64,000 nucleotides of DNA from Bacteroidales bacterium (GCA_013376985.1 JACABB010000006.1:24772-88771); one strand, 5' to 3'. Counted from the stretch's first letter, positions 26,920-35,817 are shown. A program made the numbers and translations. Notes: generated by a model from the sequence alone, not told the origin.

Positions 26920-27100
26920 AACCCCTTTGGGGTTAAGTATTTAATCTATTTATATCCCGTGGGTTACACCCACGGCTATTCATATTTATCCACCTATCGG
27001 TGGATATTATTGCTTTCAAGTCCGAAGGACTTGAATCTGAATAACCCCCAGTGAAACTGGGGGCGGTTAAAGTATAAATTCAAGAACCCTAAAAGGGTTC
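26920..27100. repeat. Cluster of six short palindromes (REP-like)
   Basis: Six different perfect hairpins with 3-4 base loops follow each other: 26920-26934 (AACCCC/GGGGTT), 26957-26975 (CCGTGGGT/ACCCACGG), 26988-27005 (ATCCACC/GGTGGAT), 27017-27033 (CAAGTCC/GGACTTG), 27045-27063 (CCCCCAGT/ACTGGGGG) and 27084-27100 (GAACCCT/AGGGTTC). They occupy the spacer between the HEAT-like gene and the gene at 27375. Similar hairpins flank the Y1 transposase at 56984. Confidence 0.8.
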
Positions 27101-27374
27101 AATTTAGGTGTTTCTTAGTATAAAAATAAACTGTAAATTCTTTCACAAAACTTGCAGAGGAAATATGGATGAAAAGTAAATAATTATAGAATCCGATAAG
27201 CCATAAAGCGCATATTTTACAACAACTTTTTAAAAAACATCTATTACGCCATTGATTTAGAAGGTATAGGAGATGGGCGAAAAGTATTCTATCTTTCAAT
27301 TAGAAAGTTTATATTTATGGGTAAATATATAAATGAGTTACCTGTAATATTAAAGTGAATCAAACTTGTCAACT

Positions 27375-28052
27375 ATGAAAAAGAAAATTCCCCTAGGAAT
27401 AAGAAAGATTTTAGATGAGGTCTCAAGCAAAGCAAAGGAACTTATTAGTATTGAACTTAATAAAGGGATTATAATTACTTTAAAAGATAGAGATTTAGAA
27501 AGTGATTATTTCTTTTGTATTTTAGGTATAAACCCTCATAATGCTGGTAAAATCACATACCAAATAGAATATAAGCCTTACAATGAAGAAACCTTATCTG
27601 TAAAAAAGATTAATGCGACCCTTTTAGGAATGAAATCTGAATTAGAAAATTGGCTAAAACTACTTGAAGAATCTAATAAAGAAAGTTTATTATTTGAAGA
27701 CCAAATAACACAAAAATATTATGATGACCTTGAACCAAAATTTGAAATCTTGGATAATGACGCTTACATAAAGCCCTATTCAATTGAACAGCAAAAACAG
27801 ATATTATTATATCTTGATAAGGCTTCTGAGTTTATTAATAATTCTGAATTGAAAAATAAGACTGAGATTGAAGAAATCAATTATTTAATTGTTGAAACAA
27901 AAGAAACAATATCAAATTCAACAAAAAAACAAGTTGTAGAAAAAATAAGAAAAATCGTTGCTAAAACATTTAAAATTAGTCTGCAAATTGGAGAAAAACT
28001 TCTCGTTGATTTTGCTGCTGAATTGACAAAAAAAATGATAACTGGAAATTAA
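27375..28052 (+). CDS. Unknown AT-rich protein, 225 residues
   Basis: The ATG at 27375 (MKKKIPLGIRKIL) is chosen over an in-frame TTG three codons upstream. I do not recognise a family. The first part is mixed alpha/beta (ELNKGIIITLKDRDLESDYFF); from about residue 140 the protein is mainly charged helix (EIEEINYLIVETKETIS, TKKQVVEKIRKIVAKTF), probably coiled coil, with no membrane segment. Its high A+T content, charged sequence and position beside a repeat cluster suggest an accessory or acquired gene, possibly part of a small defence-type or phage-derived module. That is speculation. Confidence 0.5.
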   Translation: MKKKIPLGIRKILDEVSSKAKELISIELNKGIIITLKDRDLESDYFFCILGINPHNAGKITYQIEYKPYNEETLSVKKINATLLGMKSELENWLKLLEESNKESLLFEDQITQKYYDDLEPKFEILDNDAYIKPYSIEQQKQILLYLDKASEFINNSELKNKTEIEEINYLIVETKETISNSTKKQVVEKIRKIVAKTFKISLQIGEKLLVDFAAELTKKMITGN

Positions 28053-28193
28053 AAAACAGCATCTAGCACTTAGCAAAATATTTGGGCTGATATGCAGAAA
28101 GCAAGTTTTAGTACTTTAGTAACCGTTTACTGTGGAATAAATGTTTGTCTCTAAACGCCCTAAACCATTGAATATCCCAAAACACACAACCCC

Positions 28194-29228
28194 ATGAAAC
28201 CCCCAATAACCCTCTTACTCCTTCTCTCAATAACCTGCCTCTCGGTCAACTTATTTTCTCAAACTAATGTTGGTCAGAAAACAGTGATGTATCAGGATAG
28301 TTTAAGGAATCGACCTTTAAAAACTGAAATTTGGTACCCAACAAACGACTCAATAACCCAAAATAATAATGCAACAGCATCATTACCCTTTATTCTTAAG
28401 CCAACCGTGAGGAATGGGAGTTTTGTGAATAAAAAATTTCCTCTTATACTCCTATCGCATGGATCGGGTGGGAATCGATTAAGCTTAGCGTGGCTTGCCT
28501 ACAATCTTGTCAAAAATGGCTTTGTAGTTATTGGCGTTGATCACTGGGGGAATACTTATGACAATAAAATTCCCGATCAATTCGTAAAGGCCTGGGAAAG
28601 GCCGCAGGATATAAGTTTTGTGCTAACGCGGCTGCTAAAGGATACCCTTTACAAAAAAAATATCGATGAGAAAAGAATTGGCGTTGCAGGATTCTCGTTG
28701 GGCGGCTACACTGTTATTGCCCTTGCAGGGGCGCAGCTGGATGTAAACCTGCTTCTGAAATTTGCAGATACACCCCAAGGGCGCAAGGAGGGAACAACCG
28801 CTGAGTATGGGGATCTTACTAAACTTATGAGAGAATCTAGCGTTGAGGAATCATTCAAGCATTGCCCTGATTTAAAGGACAATAGAATAAAAGCCTTTTT
28901 TGCCATTGCCCCAGCCATAGGGCAAGGATTTGGGAGCGAAAAGCAGATGGAAAGAATCACCAACCCCATTTTTATTCTTGGGTTGGAGGGCGATAATGTA
29001 ACACCCATAAAAACCAACGCTTTGCACTATCACACCTTAATAAAAAACTCATCCTACCAATTAATTACAGGCAAAGCAGGCCATTACAGCATACTAAACG
29101 AGGCTAAGGATGAGCTTTTACGGGAAGCCAAAGTTTACTATAAGGATGCCAAAGGGGTTAGTAGAGCTACAATCCATGATGATATATCGCAATTTGCGAT
29201 AGGTTTCTTTCAAAAAACATTACAATAA
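28194..29228 (+). CDS. Secreted alpha/beta hydrolase (dienelactone/PAF-acetylhydrolase-like)
   Basis: The 344-residue protein has an N-terminal signal peptide and an alpha/beta-hydrolase fold: LILLSHGSGGNRLSLAWLA with the oxyanion-hole region, the nucleophile elbow GFSLGG (near residue 170), and a late histidine in AGHYSILNE. It resembles predicted dienelactone hydrolases and platelet-activating-factor acetylhydrolases. The substrate is unknown. It is 15 bases upstream of thiF and may share a transcript with thiF-thiS. A 17-base palindrome lies in its last codons (29185-29201). Confidence 0.8.
   Translation: MKPPITLLLLLSITCLSVNLFSQTNVGQKTVMYQDSLRNRPLKTEIWYPTNDSITQNNNATASLPFILKPTVRNGSFVNKKFPLILLSHGSGGNRLSLAWLAYNLVKNGFVVIGVDHWGNTYDNKIPDQFVKAWERPQDISFVLTRLLKDTLYKKNIDEKRIGVAGFSLGGYTVIALAGAQLDVNLLLKFADTPQGRKEGTTAEYGDLTKLMRESSVEESFKHCPDLKDNRIKAFFAIAPAIGQGFGSEKQMERITNPIFILGLEGDNVTPIKTNALHYHTLIKNSSYQLITGKAGHYSILNEAKDELLREAKVYYKDAKGVSRATIHDDISQFAIGFFQKTLQ
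29185..29201. repeat. 17-base palindrome TATCGCA-n3-TGCGATA, copy 2
   Basis: This is identical to the intergenic copy at 6739-6755 and lies in frame inside the hydrolase gene, where it encodes most of ISQFAI near the C-terminus. Confidence 0.7.
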
Positions 29229-29243
29229 GAATAAACCCATTTT

Positions 29244-29858
29244 ATGCCAACATTTGAGCAGATAAAAGCCGTAATGCAAAAGCATACCGTAGGAATAGCC
29301 GGGGCAGGAGGCCTTGGCAGCAACATCGCAATGGCGCTTACACGTGTGGGCATCGGCAAGCTAATTATCGCAGATTTTGATGTTGTATCGGAATCCAACC
29401 TTAACCGCCAGTTCTACTTCCGCGATCAGCTAAACCGTAAAAAAGTTGAGGCATTAAAAGAGAATCTCCATAGAATAAATCCTGATGTTGATATTGAAAT
29501 TCACGATATCACGCTCGATAAGGACAACTTGCTCCCCTTATTCTCATCTGTAGACGTTATGGTTGAAGCATTTGATAAGGCCGAGATGAAGGAGCTGATA
29601 ATTGAGCTATTTCAATCCGAGAAACCGAATATCCCGCTGGTTGCCGGTAATGGCATGGCTGGCTGGGGAGAATCTAATAGGATGAGAGCTCAAAAGTTTG
29701 GAAATTTGTATATTTGCGGGGATTGTGAGACAGAGATTAGCCCAAGTATGCCGCCAATGTCGCCGCGAGTTGGAATATGTGCATCCATGCAGGCAAATGT
29801 TGTAATGAGTATTTTACTTGAAAATCAATTTGGAAATGAATTTAATTTTGAACCATAG
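29244..29858 (+). CDS. thiF: ThiF-family adenylyltransferase for sulfur carrier protein
   Basis: The 204-residue enzyme activates the C-terminal glycine of a ThiS-type carrier as an acyl-adenylate, the first step in sulfur transfer for thiamine. It has the nucleotide-binding motif GIAGAGGLGSN, DFDVVSESNLNRQFY and a CGDC motif near residue 158, and has the short length of the clostridial-type ThiF subfamily rather than the roughly 250-residue MoeB/ThiF form. The next gene, thiS, overlaps its 3' end by 23 bases, and the C-terminal GG of that protein is its expected substrate. No other thiamine gene is in the window. Confidence 0.8.
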   Translation: MPTFEQIKAVMQKHTVGIAGAGGLGSNIAMALTRVGIGKLIIADFDVVSESNLNRQFYFRDQLNRKKVEALKENLHRINPDVDIEIHDITLDKDNLLPLFSSVDVMVEAFDKAEMKELIIELFQSEKPNIPLVAGNGMAGWGESNRMRAQKFGNLYICGDCETEISPSMPPMSPRVGICASMQANVVMSILLENQFGNEFNFEP

Positions 29859-30045
29859 CCCCGAGGTAATTGAAACATCGCAGCAAACAATCACAGTTTC
29901 TGAACTTTTAAAGATTAAAAACTTTACCTTTCGGATGCTCGTTGTTAAAATCAACGATGAAGTTGTTAAAAAGGATAATTATTTAACATCAACCATTAAG
30001 GATGGCGATAACGTGCAGGTAATCCATTTAATAAGCGGTGGATAA
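29836..30045 (+). CDS. thiS: ThiS-like sulfur carrier protein
   Basis: The ATG at 29836 gives a 69-residue protein; an in-frame start at 29818 would add six residues. The beta-grasp pattern ends with the diagnostic GG (VIHLISGG), where ThiF forms the adenylate. The start lies inside thiF, so translation is probably coupled. The pair could serve thiamine thiazole synthesis or sulfur transfer to another cofactor; ThiS versus MoaD identity is inferred from length and from the short ThiF partner. Confidence 0.8.
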   Translation: MNLILNHSPEVIETSQQTITVSELLKIKNFTFRMLVVKINDEVVKKDNYLTSTIKDGDNVQVIHLISGG

Positions 30046-30178
30046 CTTTAAATGTATTTTATGCGTATTGCGTTGATTCATAATATAATTTTGTCAAAAT
30101 AAACTAGTGTAACCACAATCTAAGGGGTTGGGGTTTAAACTAGGGTTCAATAAACAAAAGCAAGTAGTTGGAATTACA

Positions 30179-30481
30179 ATGGATGCTCAACAAATTGGGA
30201 AGAAAATCCTACCACGGTTAAAGAATAAATTTATTCTTACCACGCTGGTATTTTTACTTTGGTTGATTGTTTTCGATCGTAGCAATTGGTTCGATATGGT
30301 TGGTGAAATTCGGGCAATTCATAATCTAAAGAATGAAAAAGAGTACTATCAGAAAAAAATAGAAACCGATAGGCAACGGCTCAACGAGCTTAAAACAAAT
30401 GATGAAAATCTTGAAAAGTTTGCTCGCGAGCAATACCTTATGAAAAAGCCTAACGAGGATATTTTTATTGTTGAAGAATAA
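30179..30481 (+). CDS. Septum formation initiator, FtsB/DivIC family
   Basis: From the ATG at 30179 the protein is 100 residues; an upstream TTG at 30128 is less likely. One membrane segment (TTLVFLLWLIVF) is followed by a coiled coil (LKNEKEYYQKKIETDRQRL) and a conserved short tail (FAREQYLMKKPNEDIFIVEE). FtsB/DivIC proteins bridge FtsL, FtsQ and the septal synthases during division. It is probably a single gene and has its own terminator. Confidence 0.8.
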   Translation: MDAQQIGKKILPRLKNKFILTTLVFLLWLIVFDRSNWFDMVGEIRAIHNLKNEKEYYQKKIETDRQRLNELKTNDENLEKFAREQYLMKKPNEDIFIVEE

Positions 30482-30502
30482 TAGACCGCACTTTGAAAAC
30501 TC

Positions 30503-30531
30503 AACCTCCAATAAACATTGGGGGTTTTTAT
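30503..30531 (+). terminator. Terminator of the FtsB/DivIC gene
   Basis: AACCTCCAAT (30503-30512) pairs with ATTGGGGGTT (30517-30526) over a 4-base loop, with one G-U pair, and TTTTTA follows. It starts 22 bases after the stop codon. Confidence 0.75.
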
Positions 30532-30656
30532 TTATCTATAATCCATTAAATGCGAACGTGTAATTACTCAGATTTATATCTCAGCAAATATTTTGTTTGA
30601 AAGTAAGGATTACAGATTAGTATAGTCATTAAAACTTAATTTCGTTAAGTAGTTAT

Positions 30657-30832
30657 GGGTTCTCGCAAAGTCGCAAAGCACGCCAAGTAAGAAAAAACTA
30701 AAGGTTTTTTCTCTTTGCGCACAAACTGTACATTCGGTTTGGTGTAATTTAATCATAATATTTCAGTTGATTTTAACGATGTTCATCATCTATATTTCTT
30801 TGCGGCTTGGCGACTTAGCGTGAACCCCGAAG
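30657..30832. repeat. Dispersed inverted repeat before the cytochrome gene
   Basis: The arms near 30657-30688 (CGCAAAGTCGCAAAGCACG) and 30797-30832 (TTTGCGGCTTGGCGAC) are imperfect reverse complements; an AT-rich spacer separates them. The motif GCAAAGNCGCNAAG is typical of dispersed repeats in Bacteroidota. Nothing else is visible in the 485 bases between the FtsB terminator and the cytochrome gene. Confidence 0.55.
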
Positions 30833-30966
30833 GGCTCAACGAAGTTAGATATTTTTATTGCTAAATTACGCTGACATAAAAGTTAGTAATAGTTAATATA
30901 AATCATCATAATAAATAAGTTGTAATTCCTGTAATAGTGCTAAATTACCTACCTAAAATTCTTGCT

Positions 30967-32472
30967 ATGAAACTACCACGTTCCTACTATAACCTACTAT
31001 CCTTAATTGGTACAGCCATTGCTGGTGTGAGCTTTTTTATGATCATGTTTCTTTTTATTATCTCCTTCTTCTGGGAGAAGAGCAACTCATACCTTGGCCT
31101 TTTCATCTATATTATTATCCCTGCTTTTCTGGTTATTGGTTTGCTAATTATCCCTCTTGGGATGATTATTGAAATGAGGCGACGAAAAAAACGTGTTCAA
31201 ATCTACCTCAAGAACGAGTGGCCTGTAATCGATTTAAATATATCTAAATACAGAAATGCCATTTTGATATTTGGTATAGGAGCACTTCTATTGTTGCTTC
31301 TTACAGGTTTAGGTAGCTATGAGGCATTTCACTATACCGAATCCGTTGAGTTTTGCGGCAAACTTTGCCACGAGGTAATGAAACCCGAATATACGGCATA
31401 CCAAAACTCACCTCATGCTCGTGTTACATGCGTTGAGTGCCATGTGGGATCGGGTGCAGGCTGGTATGTACGTTCAAAACTTTCTGGTATTAGGCAAGTA
31501 TATGCTGTTACAACCAACAATTTTTCTCGACCAATTGCAACTCCTATACATAACCTTCGTCCGGCAAGGGAAACTTGTGAACAGTGTCATTGGCCTCAAA
31601 AGTTCTACTCTAGGCAGCTTAGAAACGAAAAGCATTTCCTCTCGGATAGTATGAATACCGAATGGAATATCAGCCTACAAATGAAAATTGGACCTTCGCA
31701 TAGCGCATATGGTTTAGCCGAGGGAATTCATTGGCATATCAATCCCAATGTTAAAATCGATTACATTTCAACAGAGGATAATCGTGAGGAAATACCTTGG
31801 GTTAGATATACAAACCTTTTAACTGGTCAGGTAACAATATTTAAGGATACAACTGCTAAATTCGATGATTCACACATTGAGAAATTGAATATCCGTGGAA
31901 TGGATTGTATCGATTGCCACAACCGCCCATCTCATCACTATGCTACACCTGCCGAATTTATTGATTATTCAATGACTACAGGGGCTATTTCCAAGGATCT
32001 GCATTTTATTAAAAAAGCAACTATGAAAGCCTTGGTTGAACCGCTCAAACATACTACCGATAGCACACTAATTCAAATAGATAGTTTAATAAACAGCTAT
32101 TACAAGGAGAATAAACCTTGGATTTATGCCTCAAAACAGACTGAAATAAAGAAGTCAATAGAGGAGGTTAAAAATCAGTTTTGTAAAAATGTTTTCCCAG
32201 AAATGAAAGCCAGCTGGGATGTATACCCCGATCATATTGGGCATAAAACCTACAACGGTTGCTTTAGATGTCATAACGATACCCATATAAGTGAAAATGG
32301 GAAAACTATTTCGAAGGATTGTAATTTGTGCCATACCATTGTTTTACAGGGCAAAGCGGGTCAAGAATCGTACGCTCCGCTGAATAACTCCCTTGAGTTT
32401 GTTCACCCCAAAGACATTGGCAATGAATGGAAAACATCGTTATGTACTGTATGTCATAGGAATCTTTATTAA
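30967..32472 (+). CDS. Seven-haem NapC/NirT-type membrane cytochrome c
   Basis: From the ATG at 30967 the protein has 501 residues (a GTG ten codons upstream is the alternative). Three hydrophobic segments near the N-terminus (about 5-30, 38-65 and 95-115) anchor it in the inner membrane. The periplasmic part has one CGKLCH (C-x3-C-H, near 130) and six CxxCH haem motifs (CVECH 156, CEQCH 204, CIDCH 314, CFRCH 432, CNLCH 451, CTVCH 494). NapC/NirT/NrfH proteins pass electrons from quinol to periplasmic reductases; the long C-terminal part with four further haems suggests a built-in partner or a catalytic role. No NrfA or other reductase is in the window. Confidence 0.85.
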   Translation: MKLPRSYYNLLSLIGTAIAGVSFFMIMFLFIISFFWEKSNSYLGLFIYIIIPAFLVIGLLIIPLGMIIEMRRRKKRVQIYLKNEWPVIDLNISKYRNAILIFGIGALLLLLLTGLGSYEAFHYTESVEFCGKLCHEVMKPEYTAYQNSPHARVTCVECHVGSGAGWYVRSKLSGIRQVYAVTTNNFSRPIATPIHNLRPARETCEQCHWPQKFYSRQLRNEKHFLSDSMNTEWNISLQMKIGPSHSAYGLAEGIHWHINPNVKIDYISTEDNREEIPWVRYTNLLTGQVTIFKDTTAKFDDSHIEKLNIRGMDCIDCHNRPSHHYATPAEFIDYSMTTGAISKDLHFIKKATMKALVEPLKHTTDSTLIQIDSLINSYYKENKPWIYASKQTEIKKSIEEVKNQFCKNVFPEMKASWDVYPDHIGHKTYNGCFRCHNDTHISENGKTISKDCNLCHTIVLQGKAGQESYAPLNNSLEFVHPKDIGNEWKTSLCTVCHRNLY

Positions 32473-32604
32473 ATAATTCGAGTTGCTGTTTAGAACAATA
32501 ATATTTAATTTCGAATAACTTCTGAAATCAAGATTCGTTAATCCTTGTTCTTAAATCTTTTGTTTTAACGATAACTTGCAATTTGAATTAAAGAAACGAG
32601 AGGT

Positions 32605-33117
32605 ATGGATAATTCTCAAGAAGCGAAATATATTGGCTATCTCTCAAGCCCAATTGGACTCCTCGAAATTGCGGGAGATGGTCAATTTATTACCTCAATC
32701 CAATTCTTGAATGATGCTGAACCAAAGCAAATAGATAAACCGAACGATCTTATCCAAGATTGCATAAAACAGCTAGATGAGTATTTCGGGGGTAATCGTA
32801 AAGTTTTCGATCTTCCGTTAAAACCTACAGGTACCGACTTTCAGTATAAAGTATGGGATAGGATTTCCGAAGTACCTTTTGGAATGACCTCTTCATACGG
32901 TTTAATATCTAAACTATTAGGTAATTTTAAACTTACCAGAGCCGTTGGATTGGCAAATGGAGCAAACCCAATTCCTATTATTATTCCCTGCCATAGAATA
33001 ATTGGTAGCGATGGAAGCCTTACAGGATATGCGGGTGGTTTAGATAAAAAGAAGTGGTTACTTAATCATGAGCAGCGGTACTCTAAATTTAGTGAAGGGC
33101 AATTAAAACTATTCTAA
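32605..33117 (+). CDS. ogt: Methylated-DNA--protein-cysteine methyltransferase
   Basis: The 170-residue enzyme removes alkyl groups from O6-alkylguanine by transfer to its own cysteine. The active-site motif IIPCHRIIG places the acceptor at Cys129. FQYKVWDRISEVPFG and RAVGLANGANP are conserved in the helix-turn-helix DNA-binding domain, and a short N-terminal ribonuclease-like domain precedes. The length is normal for Ogt. It appears as a single gene 132 bases after the cytochrome. Confidence 0.93.
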   Translation: MDNSQEAKYIGYLSSPIGLLEIAGDGQFITSIQFLNDAEPKQIDKPNDLIQDCIKQLDEYFGGNRKVFDLPLKPTGTDFQYKVWDRISEVPFGMTSSYGLISKLLGNFKLTRAVGLANGANPIPIIIPCHRIIGSDGSLTGYAGGLDKKKWLLNHEQRYSKFSEGQLKLF

Positions 33118-33195
33118 TCAGATTAAAGTGTTTTCCATACTCCATCAGGAAACTCAATTTTTGCATTATGAGCAACTTGGATTTGGGTAAAAAAA

Positions 33196-34458
33196 TTAAA
33201 GTTGATTTAAGCTCTCTTTTTCGCGGTAGGACTTAAGTATGTCAATAGGATTTGGATTCTGAGGTAGTTTAAGTCCTATATTATTTGCAAGAGTTATTGC
33301 TTCTTCCATAACTGGTTTACGCTGAAAGTGATTTTCGTTTGCAAAATTTAAGTATTTAAGTAGCATAAACGCATCGAACCAGAAGAAAAATCTTTTACGA
33401 AATGATTCTAGGTTGCTAGTATTGGCTTTGATTTCAGCAATTTTTTGAAGATAGTTATAGTTCGATAAAAATAGAACTAGGACAGGATGTAAGTTGATAG
33501 CCCACTCCTCAATAATATGGTTTTGAGAATTATAAAAAAAGTCTATGTTTTCGAAAATTGGAATTAGCGTTAAGAATGAGTTTAGATTATAGGTTAAAAT
33601 TGATTCCTCTGGATTTTGTTGATATTTGGTCATTGCCCTACCCGTTCCAAAAGGAACACGGAATGATGGGCGAGGAGAGGGGTAAACACACGTACTATTT
33701 AGTTCACGAAAATGCCCATGTGGAATTATTTTTTGAAGGAAATAGAAATCCTCTCCAGCCTGATGGCGATTCATTCCCCCGAACTTTACGTACGCCTCAG
33801 CAGAACAAGCCATACTCGAGCCTATAGTATGATATGCAAATGGAAATTTGATAAACCTACTCGCCTGATTATAGTATCGGAGATGTAATTCGTAAAGTGT
33901 AATCCCTTTGTAAATGCACTCATCGAATTCAGTCCCATTCATTGGATGTTCATATCGAATCGAACATGCTTGAGTTTTAGGGTAATTTCTCCAAAGATTA
34001 ACAAGTTCCACAAGGTAATTTGGTATACAATCGGAATCTGCATCGTAGCAAGCAATTACCCCTTTAGGGTTGTTGATACTGAAAAAACGCCAGGCAGCCT
34101 CATCCATACCAATCTTTCTTGCTAAACCAACACCCGCTTGTTTTTTAGGTAAATCGGCAGCTAATATGTGGCTAAATTTTAGCCTTGAATTTGATGAGAG
34201 TTGATTAATCTCTTTAACTTTTTCAATACAATAATATGCATTTTCAATAACATCTTGGGATGAGTCAATAGGGTAGTTGATTACTGATATTATTTCTACT
34301 GAGCAATTGGGTAATTTACAATTTAATAGTGATTGTAAAGATTCCTTTAGATTAGGCTCATTGTAGGATGGAATTACAACCACCAATCCAAGATCCTGAT
34401 TAGGCAAATCGCTAATAGAAGGTTTATATTCTCCATATTTACTAAAGTACCCTATCAT
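33196..34458 (-). CDS. Glycosyltransferase family 2 (GT-A fold)
   Basis: The 420-residue cytoplasmic protein has a GT2 domain in its first 260 residues: VVVIPSYNEPNLKESL, a sugar-nucleotide/metal motif CYDADSDC near 140, and the late acidic residues in HQAGEDFYFLQKI. No membrane segment is evident. The C-terminal third is helical and of unknown function. Family members add sugars to lipids, polysaccharides or proteins; the acceptor here cannot be predicted. It is flanked by a shared terminator at 34504-34547. Confidence 0.8.
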   Translation of the reverse strand: MIGYFSKYGEYKPSISDLPNQDLGLVVVIPSYNEPNLKESLQSLLNCKLPNCSVEIISVINYPIDSSQDVIENAYYCIEKVKEINQLSSNSRLKFSHILAADLPKKQAGVGLARKIGMDEAAWRFFSINNPKGVIACYDADSDCIPNYLVELVNLWRNYPKTQACSIRYEHPMNGTEFDECIYKGITLYELHLRYYNQASRFIKFPFAYHTIGSSMACSAEAYVKFGGMNRHQAGEDFYFLQKIIPHGHFRELNSTCVYPSPRPSFRVPFGTGRAMTKYQQNPEESILTYNLNSFLTLIPIFENIDFFYNSQNHIIEEWAINLHPVLVLFLSNYNYLQKIAEIKANTSNLESFRKRFFFWFDAFMLLKYLNFANENHFQRKPVMEEAITLANNIGLKLPQNPNPIDILKSYREKESLNQL

Positions 34459-34503
34459 GAATTTGCTTTATAGTTACAACAAGATTGTATTTTAATAAAA
34501 TGA

Positions 34504-34547
34504 AAAACCCCCTTCTTTTCAATTATTTATGAAGAGAAAGGGGTTTT
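34504..34547. terminator. Terminator between the OmpH and glycosyltransferase genes
   Basis: AAAACCCC (34504-34511) pairs with GGGGTTTT (34540-34547); an additional CTTCTTTTC/GAAGAGAAAG stretch extends the stem. It lies just after the OmpH gene stop on the minus strand and upstream of the glycosyltransferase. Confidence 0.7.
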
Positions 34548-34563
34548 ATAATGTAATGATTAA

Positions 34564-35190
34564 CTATTTTTTTGAAACATTCGATTTGTGTTCTGCTGAA
34601 TACTTTTCGTTAAGGCCTTTTTGTACCTCTTTTGTGATATCAATAGAAGGATGACCGTAAAGTAATGGACCACCAAATGTGCTACTAAAAATAAGGTGGT
34701 AACCCTTGTCTTTATTATATATTGCAAGGTATTCAGTAATACTTTGGTGAATTTTGCGAAGTTTAACTTGTTGTTCATCGTTAAGTTGTGCACGGAGTTC
34801 ATCACGCAAACGATAAAGTTCCTGCTCCTTAGCCGCTAAATCCTGTTGTATTTGCTGTAACTTTGAGCGAGTTTCCAATCCTTTCTGTGCTTTATCTTGA
34901 AAATCGGCAGCCTGCTTTTCAAAATCTCTTGATTTTGAATTAAGTTCAGCTTCAAGTTTATGCCCACTCTCTTCCAACTCCTTCTGCATATCATAATACA
35001 TGTCGTAATTATTGATTAGAGTATCAATATTTACCCAAGCTGCTGAAAAATTATTTGTTAGCTTAACATTAGAGGTATTATCGCTATTGTTTTTAGTTGA
35101 TGTTTCACTATTTTTCGATTTGCAATTTGATAATAAACCTACAACTGCGATTGCTGCTATAACATTGACTACTAAAGTAATTTTTTTCAT
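34564..35190 (-). CDS. OmpH/Skp-family periplasmic lipoprotein
   Basis: The 208-residue product has a lipoprotein signal (GLLSNCKS) and the OmpH/Skp pattern: a conserved AWVNIDTLINNYDMYYDM strand, a long charged coiled coil (about 75-150) and the C-terminal return strand YHLIFSSTFGG. Skp-type chaperones hold unfolded outer-membrane proteins in the periplasm. The lipid anchor is unlike E. coli Skp but common in Bacteroidota relatives. It seems to be transcribed alone. Confidence 0.8.
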   Translation of the reverse strand: MKKITLVVNVIAAIAVVGLLSNCKSKNSETSTKNNSDNTSNVKLTNNFSAAWVNIDTLINNYDMYYDMQKELEESGHKLEAELNSKSRDFEKQAADFQDKAQKGLETRSKLQQIQQDLAAKEQELYRLRDELRAQLNDEQQVKLRKIHQSITEYLAIYNKDKGYHLIFSSTFGGPLLYGHPSIDITKEVQKGLNEKYSAEHKSNVSKK

Positions 35191-35350
35191 TATAATGGTT
35201 ATTTATTTTACAAACTTAACCCGTAACCGATAATTTTGTTTAAATCAATATGAGGTAACGGAATTAATGTAAGTTGATTTACCGCAAATATAAGAGAAAA
35301 TAAAACAAATTATCGAGTCATTTCATTTTTTAGTTAACTGATAGTAGGTA

Positions 35351-35734
35351 TTATTCGAATAATCCATCATCTCGCACAAGTAAAAGGATAGATGAAAAAG
35401 GTACTATAAAATATTTTTCATGATTGAATTCAATTTCAATACTACTCTCTTGAAGGTATACCGCCAAATCGCCTATTTTTGCTTGAAGGGGAAAATACCT
35501 TGCATCATCTTTCTTGCTCTTCCATGATTCATCAAATTCATTTATTGCAGGGATTGGATAGCCGGGACCAACCTTAACAACATATCCATGATGTACTTTT
35601 TGTCTTTCCTGAACCCCAGGAGGTAAAAGCAATCCAGCTTTTGTTCTTTCTTCTGGATTTTTAGGTTTGATTAAAACCCTATCTCCAACAACAATGAGTT
35701 TGTCAATATCTTTCGTATCTAATATTAGCGACAT
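35351..35734 (-). CDS. Divergent GroES-like co-chaperonin domain protein
   Basis: The 127-residue protein has the Cpn10 beta-barrel pattern (VVGDRVLIKPKNPEERTKAG, then VKVGPG, then GDLAVYL). It carries an insert of about 25 residues (near 60-85, with FDESWKSKKDDARYFP) where GroES has a short loop. No groEL is adjacent. It is probably a second GroES-like protein with a special role; the main GroES is expected elsewhere in the genome. Confidence 0.75.
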   Translation of the reverse strand: MSLILDTKDIDKLIVVGDRVLIKPKNPEERTKAGLLLPPGVQERQKVHHGYVVKVGPGYPIPAINEFDESWKSKKDDARYFPLQAKIGDLAVYLQESSIEIEFNHEKYFIVPFSSILLLVRDDGLFE

Positions 35735-35817
35735 AATAGCTGATTTAGTGCCACAAAAATAGCAGATAATAAAGTAATTTTTCTTATTTTAATTAAAAGA
35801 AATCAATCACTAAAAAT

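Noticed and set aside
26920-27100. CRISPR array or tandem repeat
   Set aside because: The six hairpins have different arm sequences, so there is no repeated unit with spacers.
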